Assembly (NCBI GenBank): GCA_009760855.2
Contig: WPIO01000028.1
Location: 4,237,501-4,301,500 of the forward strand
Reading direction: 5' to 3'
DNA length: 64,000 nucleotides
DNA from: Cristatella mucedo
Taxonomy: Eukaryota; Bryozoa; Phylactolaemata; Cristatellidae
How positions within the stretch are numbered: position 1 is the stretch's first letter; each line of letters begins with the position of its first letter. The position numbers were made by a program, and so were the translations under genes. Positions 44,870 to 56,114 of this stretch are shown one piece after another. A model generated the notes under the pieces. It was not told where the DNA came from. It did no database searches and saw only the letters and a program-made list of their open reading frames with translations.

Positions 44870-44975
44870 ATCACTAACCATTTGACGCGGCTCCTTAAAG
44901 CATATGTCGAGTGCCTAGAAAGTTATTTAGTTATTTTAGGCCGCTGTAAAATACTTTACTTGTAATATTGTAAGT
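44870..44975 (+). mobile_element. LINE-A-like 3' tail relic
   Basis: Reads CACTAACCATTTGACGCGGC, TCGAGTGCCTAGAAAGTTAT and a degraded AT tail. Confidence 0.55.
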
Positions 44976-45224
44976 ATTTTTACTCTTTTGGTAGACTTTG
45001 CTGTACCGCTAAAAGTCACTACGACTTGGCCAATTTAATTTGCCTAATGCTGTTCATGCATTCAAACTTTCTGAGGTTATAAAAGCTATTCCGCTTAGAT
45101 AATAATTTCTACGCGGCTGGAGAGTCACTCAGAGAGAAACCATATACACCATAAACAAGCTCAGCAGTCTCATACAACAAAACTATGTAATTTCATGTAC
45201 ATGGCTCCACAAAACAAGGAGAAC

Positions 45225-45320
45225 TAAGTGAGAATGTCACACAGGAGAGTTGTATATAGCGCACTCAAAGCCTAGGCGGCTTTCGGTGCGTGTTTCTTCA
45301 CCCACTACTACTCTACTCTT
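45225..45320 (-). mobile_element. LINE-B 3' UTR fragment
   Basis: Minus strand matches CACCGAAAGCCGCCTAGGCT and GCGCTATATACAACTCTCCT. Confidence 0.7.
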
Positions 45321-45374
45321 CCGCCGCCCTACAAATGAGGCCGTTAAATCAGCTAATATTTATTTATTTATTTA
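45321..45374 (+). mobile_element. SINE-A 3' end fragment
   Basis: Reads CCGCCCTACAAATGAGGCCG, TTAAATCAGCTAATATTTAT and an (ATTT)n tail; only the last part of the SINE remains. Confidence 0.7.
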
Positions 45375-45477
45375 TTCTCCTCTTATAACCGCACACGCCG
45401 GGGCCGAGTTCGACTGAGAATTTGGCTGATTTCAAGTTTTCCGGCAAAAAATATGTCCAGACTCCGTGGCAGTTTCA
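45375..45477 (+). repeat. Unclassified interspersed repeat, copy 2
   Basis: Matches 40305-40405: CGCACACGCCGGGGCCGAGT, TCGACTGAGAATTTGGCTGA and AGTTTTCCGGCAAAAAATAT. It directly follows the ATTT tail of a SINE-A fragment. Confidence 0.8.
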
Positions 45478-45799
45478 CAATGAATAAGATATATATATAT
45501 ATATTTATTTATTTAAACATGTAGCAATATATATATCTGAGGAAAAGAGGCTTCTGGCAGCCCTGCTTATTCTTTTTCCTTGAAGGGCATCAGAAGTCAG
45601 CGATGATACTGTATCTTCTCCTCCTAAGTCAAATCAGACATTCTCATTCAAATATTCTAAAATCGCCATGTATTAGACGGCAAAAAAATTAAATATGTAT
45701 CCTTTTTTCAGTTGCAGCCGCACAGAGGAGGCAAACCCCGGCAGCAACTCAAAATTGCACGGGTTTTCAATAGCCTCTCTCAAGAAAACAATTCAGACC

Positions 45800-47500
45800 C
45801 GTGGTATTAGCGGTATCGCCTAATGTAAATATGTTCCTGTATACCGGAGAAGTCCATTTTCCTCTACAAAGAGCTGCTGTCACATCACTCATTAAAAAGC
45901 GAATTCTAGATCGTGAGAGGCTAAGCAACTTTCGTCCAGGTTCTCTTTTCTGCGATTCTTATCACTGGGATACTGGGAGCGAGTGTTCAGCCAGTTGTTA
46001 AGCAGCTAAAATCAATTCTCCAGATGTTGCTAGCACGATCGGATCGGGATTTAGATTAAACAGTTTCCCAGAAACGACGGCGTGCTGCGGCGTCTTTGCA
46101 GTGATCTTTTGAAAAATGATGAACACGGTGGGGTCTCTCGGCTAGTTCTCTAAGATTTATCAGTAGAACTAGACACAATTGACCACAAGATCCTTCTGGA
46201 GTGCCTTTCAACACGCTCACGTATCACTGGCCCGGTACTAAGCTCGGTTAGGTCTTAATTCGGTGAGGGATATAAAAGTGTAGAGGCAAACGACTGTCGG
46301 TCATCCGAAAGCGCTCAAGGTGCGTGGTGCCTAAGTTTGCACTATCTTTACTTTTCCTATGGCCGAGTCACCACCAAACTGGATCTCGGATTTCATAACT
46401 ATGCCAATGACACTCGGCTTTACCTATCCTACGACCCTTCTCATCCTTGCTCCTCATTGTACTCTTACTTTCCTTGCAGCCTCAATCAACGACATCCGCA
46501 TTTGGATGGTTACTAACTTCCTGAAGCTTAACGACAATAATACCAACCTACTAGTGATAGGAGAGCTTAGTGTCGCCGTCAAGTTGGAAGACCTTGCGCT
46601 CAAGAATAATTCATCTAGCATCACTCTAATGATGCGTGTCCTTAATCTTGGCGTAGCTTTACAAAAAACGTTTTATTGAATGAGCAAATTACCTCCACTG
46701 TCAAGTTGGCATACACTTTCAGCTGAGAGAAATTGCCAAGACTTGTCGCTGGTTAGGCAAGAGTACCAACAACCAAACTAGTTCATACGTTTGTCACATC
46801 TAGATAATTGTAATTCCCTTTATTTGGGACTCCTGGCCTGTGCTCCTAATCTTCTGAGACTTGTGCAAAACTCTTCAGCTCGTCTGCTCTTTTGTCGACG
46901 GCGTGGCTGCCGCATCACGTCACCTGGCTGCCGCATCACGTCACTCCTGTCTGAGCTTTACTGGCTCTAGCTGTACAGCATCGAGTCAAGCAATATATTT
47001 TCTCTAGGTTCATTCTCATCTCCTTCGTCACGGGTTGCCTCACTCTCTTGCACCAGTCTATCTATCTGTTCTCCTCGCTCTCGCAGCAACCGCTCCTCCA
47101 CTTCCAGTCGTCTCGCCGTTACTTGTACTAAATTGGGATCTTTTATTACTTGTGCCTTCAGTTCGTATGCACCAGAACCACTGAAACTCGCTTCTTGCCA
47201 AGACTTGCAATCAAGTCTCAGCTAAAGACGCATCTGCTCCACTCATCTGTCTAACTTGCTACTTTTGTCGCTGTGTGTTTTGTGTGCTCACCTGTGCAAG
47301 TAGCCGTGCATTTTATTAGCCACGGGTCTCACTAACCGGTGTTACTGAAAATGTTCTTGTTTTCTTTTCATGCTGATCAATGAATGAAACTTGTGTGCTT
47401 TTGCTTGCTTGTGCAAGCAGGATACAGCGCATGTTTAATCCTTAGTTATCGCTACTCTTGCAGGGAGTTTTAAAGTGGGTTTTAAAGATCTAGTTATCTT
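45800..47500 (+). mobile_element. LINE-C RT and C-terminal relic
   Basis: In order: an RT block (PLQRAAVTSLIKKRILDRER, 45860-45930), the RT catalytic region altered to YANDTRLYLSYD (about 46399-46434, first aspartate changed to Asn), the post-RT block DIRIWMVTNFLKLNDNNTNL, a LLFCRRRG...ITSLLSELYW block near 46880-46970 and a C-terminal block to about 47260, then a 3' UTR that resembles 50.5-50.8 kb. Frameshifts and stops are frequent; not functional. A 20-bp tandem duplication (TGGCTGCCGCATCACGTCAC) lies at about 46905-46945. Confidence 0.85.
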
Positions 47501-48814
47501 ACGGCGCTCTGCAAGTGACCTATCGTTATCATACTGTCGATGCTCCTGACATACTGCTGCTGAGCACACCATTCAACTTTCTTAGTCCTCGATGGTAACA
47601 GATTAACTGAGATTAACATGTCTTGCACATATTCTGTCCTTATAACGGGAGCTAAAAATAACGGTGCTTGATATAAATGTTTATCCGTTAGTTTTGCAAC
47701 AGCTATTGCGTTTCGGTAAACAAAATTGCCTGTCTGATTCAAAAGCTTCATTTACATAATTTTCGAAGAGCTTTTACGGCAATCACCACCGCCTGCAGTG
47801 TAAAATGAAGGGTAGTCAACTGCAGCACTCAAAACTAATGACCTAAGTCGTAAAGATCGAGTACAATTGCTGTAGGCTCAAGCAATTTATTATAACAGCC
47901 ACAGTATGCAGATTTAGTTAGTCTTAGTTGATATATAGCCATTTATTCTCCATGGCTTTGTTAAGTTGCTGGCGAAGATGTATGCATACATACGCCAGTA
48001 CGAGCAAACTTGCGCTAAAATTACTTCGGTCTTTTCAGGCTCGGAATTTATTCGATTTATTATCCGATGCGTTTGTGTGATTTCCAAACAAGGATGAACC
48101 CCAATGGACTTCAATCATTAGCCCGGAGCCTTGCTTTTGCATAGGAGCTTAAGTGGCATTAATGAGTAAGGTCATTGGATTGCGTTAACCAGCAACTGAG
48201 TGCATAAGTCAATGTAATGTCGTAATGTCGTCTTTCAAAATCAATGACTTGTTAGCACCATAGCTTCTGGCGTCAAAATTCATGGATTAAACTTCCGAGG
48301 AGCAGTCCGGATTTTCGTTTAGCACAACAATACCTGCGATGGTGCTGGAGCACTGCATGATGGTAGCTAACCTCGACTGCTGAATTGACTGCATAGCCGA
48401 GCGAAAACACGGAGATGTGGAAGAACAACCAAGAGTACTGGATGTAGTCGCTCTGTCTCAGTCCCGTCGGTGTACGAAAGAGCTGGATAAGAAAAATAAA
48501 ATACTGTCTTGCCGATCTTTGAACTTGAAGTGACCACTTCCAAAGTGGGAAAAAGGCAGAAAGAAAGCCCATGAATGTGCCTGGCTTCAAGCTCAAGAAC
48601 ACCAATCTTAGCTCGTCTATTAAAAAATCTTAACATGCCGTTAAATTGTAAGGTGAATAAAATCAGCGAGAACGAGTGATTTCAACAAAGAAAAAACAGT
48701 AGAAGACGTGGTGCATCGTAGCCTTTGTCTTGCTAAATTTGCGTTGACCTTCTCTACGTGTCACTGTGACCACTTAACAGCTGCCTACAAAATAAAGAAT
48801 TTGCTGAGTCTGAC
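47501..48814. other. No recognisable gene; SINE-A scrap
   Basis: A SINE-A scrap (minus, GGCGGTGGTGATTGCCGTAA) lies near 47765-47800. Otherwise AT-rich with unassigned frames, including 48273-48605 (-), which has a hydrophobic stretch but no family match. Confidence 0.4.
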
Positions 48815-49065
48815 AGCGAGTCCAGCAGTGAGTCTAGCAGTGAGTCTGGCAGTGAGTCTGTCAATGAGTCTGGCAGTTAGTCCGGAAGTGAGTCTGAAAG
48901 TAAGTCTGACTGTGAGTCTGACAGTGGGCCTGGCAGTGAGTGTATGCTCGAGTGCGAACGTGTAGTTGTGCGCGCATGTCTGTGTGTTCGTCTGCCTGTG
49001 TATGTGCTTGTCCTTGTGCGGTGAGTTTGACAGTGAGTCTGGCAGTGATTCCGACAGCAAGCCCG
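48815..49065. repeat. 12-bp minisatellite, interrupted
   Basis: Degenerate units of GTGAGTCTGGCA at 48815-48945 and again at 49018-49065, separated by about 70 bp with TGTG-rich sequence. Minus-strand translation reads a repeating L-T-A-R motif, with no flanking protein support. Confidence 0.9.
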
Positions 49066-49749
49066 TTCCCTGGCCACCGGCACGGTCAGGTGTAGCAATT
49101 GCAGCTCGGCATTCAATGTCAATTAAAAGCTTACTCCTGCAGTCGAGCAAGATTATTATATTAATGATAATTATACTGAGACTCTTATATCGTCAGAGAA
49201 CTAATTTCCTTGCAGGCTCTTTAAATATGCATTAATGAGTCATATCAATTTTTTTAAGGATACTGTCTGTTGTGTCAGTATGCATAAGCATGCAACTGAC
49301 AACGGACCACCACTCGGACCCGAAAAATACACTTCGTGCACGCCAGGATTTGACTGTGGCCGCGGCGGGGGGGGGGGCAAGTCACTGACCACTTCAAGCC
49401 CCGACTTCAAATTCTGCATTAAGAGCTTGATGACGAAGCCCCAATATCTCAATGAGTGGTTAATCAGCTGCTGCAGGTGCATTCCCAGCACTAAACGAAA
49501 TACGTTTTGCTCTTGAAGTTCTATTGCAGGCGGCCGTTAGGCCACCCTATTATTTTCAAAATAGTTTTTCTTAATTTTTGTTATTTATTTTATAGTTACT
49601 ATTTATTTATATATGTTTTTAAATTTTTTTATCGTTAGGCTCTTATTATCTTCAAAATTGTATGCCTGAAATTTTCACCCAGTGACATCAGTGACGGTAA
49701 ACTGTATACATGCAGATGGTAGAAAACAGCTGAGTTTCGTGTAGTATAC
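49066..49749. other. No recognisable gene
   Basis: A degraded LINE tail-like stretch (minus) near 49160-49235, a G11 run at 49367-49377 and AT-rich DNA to 49.7 kb. Confidence 0.4.
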
Positions 49750-50030
49750 GCAACGACAACTAATATCCGGCTGCCGACTATGGCTCATTCTTTTCAGTGG
49801 TTCTGAACTGCTACTTCCATGCTACTCACTACCTCAAATGCTCTTCTGACTCTGCTATGCTTCCCGCTTTCTCTTTGTCACGTGAGATGAAGTCTGTTGG
49901 CTACCGAATGCGTACCGAAAGCCGCTTAGGCTGTGAGTGAGCTATGCAAAACTCTCCGGCGTAACACCCACATAGTCTTTTTTGGCTTTGTGGAGTTACA
50001 GACGGAGATACATAAATACATACGTAAAAT
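49750..50030 (+). mobile_element. LINE-B 3' end
   Basis: Reads CGCAACGACAACTAATATCC, GCCGACTATGGCTCATTCTT, the 3' UTR CTACCGAATGCGTACCGAAA and end GGAGTTACAGACGGAGATAC followed by ATACATA repeats. Confidence 0.9.
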
Positions 50031-50289
50031 ACGTCAGTTTACGTACAGAAAACGTTTGCTCGTCTACGACAGAGATTAGAAAACCCTGACCGACATTTAG
50101 TCCTTGCTCCAAAATCTTCACTGAGAAATCTGCTCAGTTGAGAAATTTAACATAGAAACCAGTTGGTCCGCCTGTAAAACGGATATTGCTAGGTAATAGC
50201 CCAAGACTAGCATTGATCTCTCATGCGGATTTCACGTGTGGCTTGCTCAAGTACAATATTCGGGTCATTTGAAATATCATGTTGAACGT

Positions 50290-50790
50290 ACACGTCAATT
50301 CGGCTACGGTACCTGCAACAATAGACAGTCACCAATTGGCTGGTGGAAACGGTAAACTACTATGAAATATTTACGAAAACGATGGATAGTTAATGTAAAA
50401 GTCAATAGGGGCCGTCATTTTAGCTACTCAAGAATGCCCACGGGAGAGTAAGGGTGCTGATAATCTAACGAATTTTCCCTGAGCCCCAGAGGACCCTGTC
50501 CCTTTCTGCTCTTTGTGTGCTTTGCGTGATCACCTGTGCACGATTCAGTGCACCGTAATGACCAGGGGTACTACTTAACCTGTGGTTCCGAATGTATTAT
50601 CGTGTGCTTTAGCACGCTGGCGTAAGCACGACCCTTGTTTTCTAGTCAAAGTTTGTCTAATTGTGATAGATTGCATGCCACTAACCAATTTGTTCATTGA
50701 TTATTTTGCAGCAAGTCGTAAAGTACATGGATAGGCCTCACAATTCTCTTACGCCTCTATGTAAGTGGCTTATTGTTCTCATTATCATGA
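50290..50790 (+). mobile_element. LINE-C 3' end
   Basis: 50293-50522 is the counterpart of 9660-9925 (-). It continues with TGATCACCTGTGCACGATTC and AACCTGTGGTTCCGAATGTA, resembling the LINE-C 3' UTR at 47.3 kb, and ends near TTGCAGCAAGTCGTAAAGTA, a diverged L2-type tail. Confidence 0.6.
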
Positions 50791-50944
50791 AAGAATGAAT
50801 TACAAAGATTTTCAAATAAATATCACAACTGCAGTGTTTTTCTTTACACGCTTGTATTTCACCTATACGTAAATATCTTCCTCAAGACGCTTGAAGGAAT
50901 TGAAATGAAATTGGCCTTGCATTATATCTTTTTCTTTATTATTA

Positions 50945-51100
50945 ATATAATGATATAATTCATTTGTATAGCGCCCTAAGAGAACTTAATCTCTATTCAG
51001 GTGCTTCACATATGCCACGGGGCTCGAGCCCACGACCTCGACCAGACCTTTGTATGGGTGAGCACCTTAAACACTGGGCCAAACCAGCGCGGGGCGCATT
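50945..51100 (-). mobile_element. SINE-B copy, full length
   Basis: Minus strand: head GCTGGTTTGGCCCAGTGTTT (A-box region), AAGGTGCTCACCCATACAAA, B box GTGGGCTCGAGCC, then tail AAGCACCTGAATAGAGATTA, AGTTCTCTTAGGGCGCTATA and CAAATGAATTATATC. One of the two best SINE-B copies. Confidence 0.9.
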
Positions 51101-52868
51101 ATTAAGCAATCGCGTAACCTATCAAATTTCCTGTACCCTGTGGGTGATTAAAACCTTTTAAATTTAAGGTATTGTCCCTGCCAAAACCATCATAAGTTAG
51201 TTAAGAACAATTATTCAACGATACATTACTGCTACCACGGTGTTCCATCGTCTATTTTTTATGTATATTCTTTGATAACTCAAAAATGGGTCACGTTTCC
51301 ATTGTCCTAGCCGAGACAAACACGAAAGACATTTTTGGAAGGGATTTGGAGATACATTATTTCGCCATTGTTCAGCTCCTAAGCGATGTGACTCTTAGCG
51401 GAATCATTGCATGGATTTCAATGAATTTATTAAGCTTTTATGCCTGAGATCTGTTACAGGGTGTCGTAGGGTGTCGTGCGATACTTTGGCAAGTTCTGCA
51501 AAGTCTTGTAGGAATGCGTAACAACCTACTTCCTACCAATGCGGTGCTGCTGCACTAGTCCTTATTAGTGTATTAGCGCCTTGACAGAGGCAGGCTGCAA
51601 AGCTTTGCAACAGTCGCTTGTTACGACAGGAGAGATTTACCCTGTCGAAGAGAGCATATGTTTAACCCTGGATCAGATTCATAGATTTGTATATGCAGCT
51701 GGCATGAAACTCCATATAAAGACTGCAGCACACTTGCACTTTACTTTAAAGGTAAAGCTTACATTTTCCATATCATAAGCACAACTTGTGAACTAGCTTT
51801 TCCAAGTTGTCACTGGTGATCAAGCAAAAGGAAAGTTATGCGTCTGTTTCCAAGACAGTTCTGCAGATGCCATGCTTCTAAATATTCGTGACAGTTCTCA
51901 TATATCGTGCTTCTGAGTATTCGTGATAGTTCCCAGAACCTGGACTTTTTTAAAGCTACCAAGTAAATGAAGTCTCGTGATAGCTCTGCAGAAGCTCTTT
52001 TGACTAGCGACAATAGACTTATCCAGCAGAGCCGTAAAAATTCAGACAACAACCTTCGCCAGTCAATCGAGTGGGTACTTTCTATTTCAAAACGCATAGT
52101 TAGCCACGGTGAGTATAAAAAAAAGGATTCCACTTGACACCAGTTAATATCACTCTGGTACAGAGCATTCGCCGCAGACGCAGCGGCAGTTGGGCGCGTG
52201 CGCAAGCTTGAGCGGCTTGGAGGGGCGTCATTCATCGACGTCCATGCAGACCGGCGATACAGGTACATTGACGGCGTCAATGCTTCGAGCACTGCGCATT
52301 ATTCTCCGCTAAATTATCAGCCATCACCTGTCCTGTCAGGTTAATGCGAGAGCTCATGGTGTGCCGTAAAGCTCACTTTGGCGCAGCTTACCGATGCAAT
52401 GCTGTTTAGTGCGAGCCACCTGGATCGAGCGCGGCGAAAATCCAGTAGAAAGCTCCGCTAAGTCCATCCTGGACCTGCATTGATTAAGCAAATGACAAAG
52501 CTCGAGAGTCAATGGTGCTACTTTTTCGCGAACACAAAAGGTGAGCTTCATCATCGGCAGCACAGATTCTATAGCGAGTGAATAGGGTGGCTATGCTTTG
52601 ACCTCCATAGTGTTCAGGAGGCTGCAGATGAAGGGTCTGTCGTAAACTAATTCAGCAAAAAAAGAAGCTCTTTTTACTAGTCGTCGGCGCATTGGCCCAG
52701 CGCTGCCATTCATAGCTGCAGTCTTATTCCGCTGACCGGGCTATGGCAGTACAAGCAGTACTTATTGGCTGGATAACATGCTAATGGCCTACAGCCAGGT
52801 CGATTTGCAGAAGATGTCTGCTGCCACCCTCAGCCTCTCCATAAATGAAAGTGATAAAGCAACAACTT
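51101..52868. other. No recognisable gene
   Basis: AT-moderate. The frame at 51810-52292 (-, 160 codons) has ordinary composition but no motif I know. A ~25-bp imperfect duplication (GCTTCTAAATATTCGTGACA / GCTTCTGAGTATTCGTGATA) lies at about 51872-51930 inside it. Confidence 0.4.
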
Positions 52869-53398
52869 TAATAATAATAATAATAATAATAATAATATTG
52901 CACTTGATAAAGCGCCCTCAGAGAACTTAATCTCTTTCTAGGCGCTTTACATTTGCTGCAAAGTGATACGCAATAGAATAGTAAGTAAAATCATGCTTGA
53001 AAAACAAAAAAAATGAATAACATGGTTAGGGGTTACATGCACTGGGTCAGCATAAATGTGGTTAGTGGCAGCATGAACAGTGTCAGCACGCATAAGCACA
53101 TTGAGGACGAATCACAAGGACCCACCAAATGCTGTCCTAAATAGGTATGTTTTTAAGTTTCTTTTAAATGTGGTCAGGTCAGGGGATGTTCTGATGCAGG
53201 TCGGGAGGGAGTTCCAGGCTGTGGGAGCATACGAGCTAAATGCACGGTCTCCAAAGGATTTAAGGTTTGTACGAGGTATTTCTAGACTGTTGGATTCCGA
53301 AAAGCGAGTGGTACGATGCTTTGCCTGATGGAGTAGTATATCTGAAAGATAGGCTGGAGCCATAGAATGAAGATACCTAAAAGTGAGCGACAAAACCG
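52869..53398 (-). mobile_element. LINE-A C-terminal end
   Basis: Minus strand from LSLTFRYLHSMAPAYLSDIL through SPDLTTFKRNLKTYLFRTAF, then 3' UTR and (ATT)8-like tail at 52869-52898. Open frame over 53112-53414. Confidence 0.93.
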
Positions 53399-53414
53399 GT
53401 AAACGTAACCACAA

Positions 53415-53540
53415 ATTTAACGTCTCAGTCTGTCACTCCACAAACTCATTGAGTCCAAGTGGGTGTTACGCTGGAGTGTTTTTATGGCACACTCAGTACC
53501 TACCCGGCTTACGGTGCGCATATGATAGCCAACAGACTCC
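53415..53540 (-). mobile_element. LINE-B 3' UTR fragment
   Basis: Minus strand gives TGTTGGCTATCATATGCGCA, CCGTAAGCCGGGTAGGTACT and GTGGAGTGACAGACTGAGAC, the LINE-B end, degraded. Confidence 0.7.
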
Positions 53541-53589
53541 ATCTCAGACAGCAAACTATTTATGTGAATGGACCAAGTATACAGAACAT

Positions 53590-54620
53590 TGACTTGAATG
53601 AATAGAGATCACCCGAGGAGCCTCTGAAATATGGGGCACCTCGGGGCTCTGTGCTTGGTAACGTTCTTTTCACGGTTTATACTCTCCCACTAGCCGATGT
53701 TATTGCCAGGTACAACTTAGACTTTCACTTCCATGCAGATGACACTCAGTTGTACCTTTACTTTGATTCCTACCAGCCCTCCAGCACGTCTAATTCTCTC
53801 AACTTCCTTGCTGCATGTATTGATGATATCAGCACATGGATGACAGCAAATTTTCTTAAATTGAATGATGATACAACGTTCCAAATCGCCTCTGCCAGCA
53901 TATTTCCTGTTGAATCTGCACGAAATCTGGGTGTCATGTAACAAATTGACCTTTTATTAGACGACCACATCAGCTCCACAGTCACGTCTGCCTAATTTCA
54001 GCTACATAGAATTACGAAAATTCGGGCTTATTTAGACAGGGATACCACATCTGTATTAGTCCATGCATTTTTGACATCCCGTCTCGACTGTTGTAACTCA
54101 TTGCTTGCTAGTCTACCGGCTTGTGCAATCAGGCAATTAGAGCCGGTGCAAAACTCAGCAGCTAGGCTTGTTTGTCGAGTGCGTCGAATCACAGGGGCCC
54201 ACTAAATACTATGATAATTAGCTCACCATTTAGTGGGTCAATGTGACTCGTCCTTTGTGTGCATATATATAATTCATTTGTAGAGCGCCCCAAGATAACT
54301 TAATCTCTATTTAGGTGCTTCAAAAATGCCTCGGAGCTCGAGCCCACGACCTCAGCCAGACCATGGTCGGGCCGAGCAACTTAACCGCTGGACCAAACCA
54401 GCTCGTGTGCTTGTGCGTGCTGACACTGTGCATACTGCCACTAACCATATTTGCATGCTTACCTTGTGCATGTCACCTTTAACCATGTTATGCTTGCTGT
54501 CATTGAGCATGCTATCACTCATCATTTGATCGTGCTTTCTTTGCAGCCAATACAATGTGCCTAGAAAGAGACTAAGGTCTCCGATAGCGCTATAAACAAA
54601 TGTATTATTATTGTTATTAT
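53590..54620 (+). mobile_element. LINE-A RT fragment with intact ADD, deleted and rearranged
   Basis: 53620-53940 encodes the RT palm: GAPRGSVLGNVLFTVYTLPL and FHFHADDTQLYLYFD, with the catalytic Asp pair kept, then CIDDISTWMTANFLKLNDD. The post-RT block continues to SAARLVCRVRR at about 54180. There the C-terminal part is lost and replaced by a fold-back: CGAATCACAGGGGCCCACTAAAT (minus-strand sense) followed by ATTTAGTGGGTCAATGTGAC. A SINE-B interrupts the 3' UTR at 54262-54405, and the tail ends in ATT repeats at 54602-54620. Stops and the deletion make it non-functional. Confidence 0.9.
54262..54405 (-). mobile_element. SINE-B copy inserted in LINE-A
   Basis: Minus strand: GCTGGTTTGGTCCAGCGGTT, AAGTTGCTCGGCCCGACCAT, B box GTGGGCTCGAGC, tail GAAGCACCTAAATAGAGATT, AAGTTATCTTGGGGCGCTCT. 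Flanked by TTTGTGTGCAT and CGTGTGCTTG, a possible short target duplication. Confidence 0.9.
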
Positions 54621-55129
54621 TATAAGCAGAGCACTGCTGGTAACAAGCCTCCAAGAACGGCCATTGTAACATGTCTACAAAATCGTGGTCACATTTGGTG
54701 TCTGTGCCTGATACTCCGCTCCAATAAAAGGCAGTCCGGAACCGAAACTTATATGAGGCCTGCAGCCCGATTTAAAGAGCCTGAAATTAGGTGCCCATGG
54801 CGTGAGTCTCTGAAGATCTCTTTAGACCACTCTACAAGTGATTTACAATCCCAGAAAGCTTAGTGATGTTACTACCCCCTTAATAAATAATAGTAGGATA
54901 GCCCCTCTGATAACCAGCGCTGAACTTGTACAAGATTCACGCCGCACCAATACATTTTAGCCCAATAATCTGAGCAATAACGATGAAGAAACATCCACTT
55001 GCGCCCTGAAAGAACCAAATCTCTTTCTGAGCGCTTTGTATATGCTTGAGAAGAAGCGTGTCAATTGCTTAGTTATATCATGCACAACTTCAGAACGCAG
55101 AAGCAAGCAAAAAGTATCAGCTGGCTTAA
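54621..55129. other. No recognisable gene
   Basis: AT-moderate, one unassigned frame at 54600-54863. Confidence 0.4.
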
Positions 55130-55274
55130 CAGCTTCATTTGTATAGCGGCAGAATAGCCTTAATCGCTATCGCCACCGCTTGCAGTTGACAGCAAAGAAT
55201 ATCCCACTGCAGGATTCGAACCCACGACCTCGGTCGTGCAGGGCGAGCACCTTAACTCTTGGGCTATCGCGGCC
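55130..55274 (-). mobile_element. SINE-A-like copy with SINE-B-like head
   Basis: Minus strand: GGGCCGCGATAGCCCAAGAG, TTAAGGTGCTCGCCCTGCAC (head as in SINE-B), then GAGGTCGTGGGTTCGAATCC (B box) and the SINE-A body TGCAAGCGGTGGCGATAGCG, ending GCCGCTATACAAATGAAG. It links the two families. Confidence 0.8.
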
Positions 55275-55350
55275 CAAAGCACATGTGAAGTGCCTAGAAT
55301 GAGATTACGTTCTCTGAGGGTTCGATACAAATGTATTATTATTATTATTT
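55275..55350 (+). mobile_element. LINE-A-type 3' tail fragment
   Basis: Reads GAAGTGCCTAGAATGAGATT, ACGTTCTCTGAGGGTTCGAT and (ATT)n. Confidence 0.8.
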
Positions 55351-55354
55351 ATAA

Positions 55355-55650
55355 TTGGGATTTGACCAAGTCTTAGATGTCAGCCGTCGCATAGACGCAG
55401 CCACTGCACAGAGGAAGTGTTTGGAGTTGTCGGACATAAAAAAACTCCTGTCAGATTCGGAGATAAAAGGGACTGGGGTGAAGGAAAAACGTACGAAAAA
55501 CTGTTACCGAAGCAGCCATTGTGGGCCACCATTTCTTCCTTTATTTCCGGGCTGACGGAGCGGATTCGCCAGGCCCTAAGGGACGCTATAGGCCAGCTTG
55601 ATGAGTACTATAATATCAGGAGGTCGATAATAACAGGCGCAAGCAACTGA
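55355..55650 (+). CDS. Two overlapping unassigned ORFs
   Basis: I do not recognise either protein. Frames 55355-55555 (66 codons) and 55417-55650 (77 codons) overlap in different phases. The first starts with a DVSRRIDAATAQRKC stretch; the end of the second reads GLTERIRQALRDAIGQLDEY, helix-like and charged. A frameshift could join the early part of one to the later part of the other, as in a decayed gene or transposon ORF. No neighbour helps to decide. Confidence 0.2.
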
Positions 55651-56114
55651 CGATGTGATACAGGGCACAAAGACTGACGAAAAATTCCACTGCTGCAAAC
55701 CGTGCAGTCACTGACCAGTTCATCGAAGTGATATCACAGCCAGATCCACTGTGACAAAGGAGCTTTCGCTACTACTCCCCGTTTCGGCAGATTACAGCAA
55801 AAAAGTACAGACCTGTCAGATTTTGAATTTACTGCCTGGGTTTCCATAGCTCCGTGTGCGTCATGCGTGAGTCTATGGCTATAAAGTACTTCGTGCAATT
55901 ATAGGTTATCCGATGCCTAAGATTCGCAAGTGAATTGCAGTCTAGCTTACTCACGCTAATTGTTGGCCCGACTGCCAACGGCTAGGGGAATAGAATTGAA
56001 AACAAGTGATATCAACCAATCTTATAATGCATGAAGCATAATGTATGACTGAACTGGTGGTGGACAGAATGATGGCAACTAGACAACTTTAGGTGCTGAT
56101 AGACCGTTTGTGAT
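55651..56114. other. No recognisable gene
   Basis: AT-moderate, nothing assignable. Confidence 0.4.

Noticed and set aside
48785-49150. 121-codon L-T-A-R repeat protein
   Set aside because: Produced by the 12-bp minisatellite.
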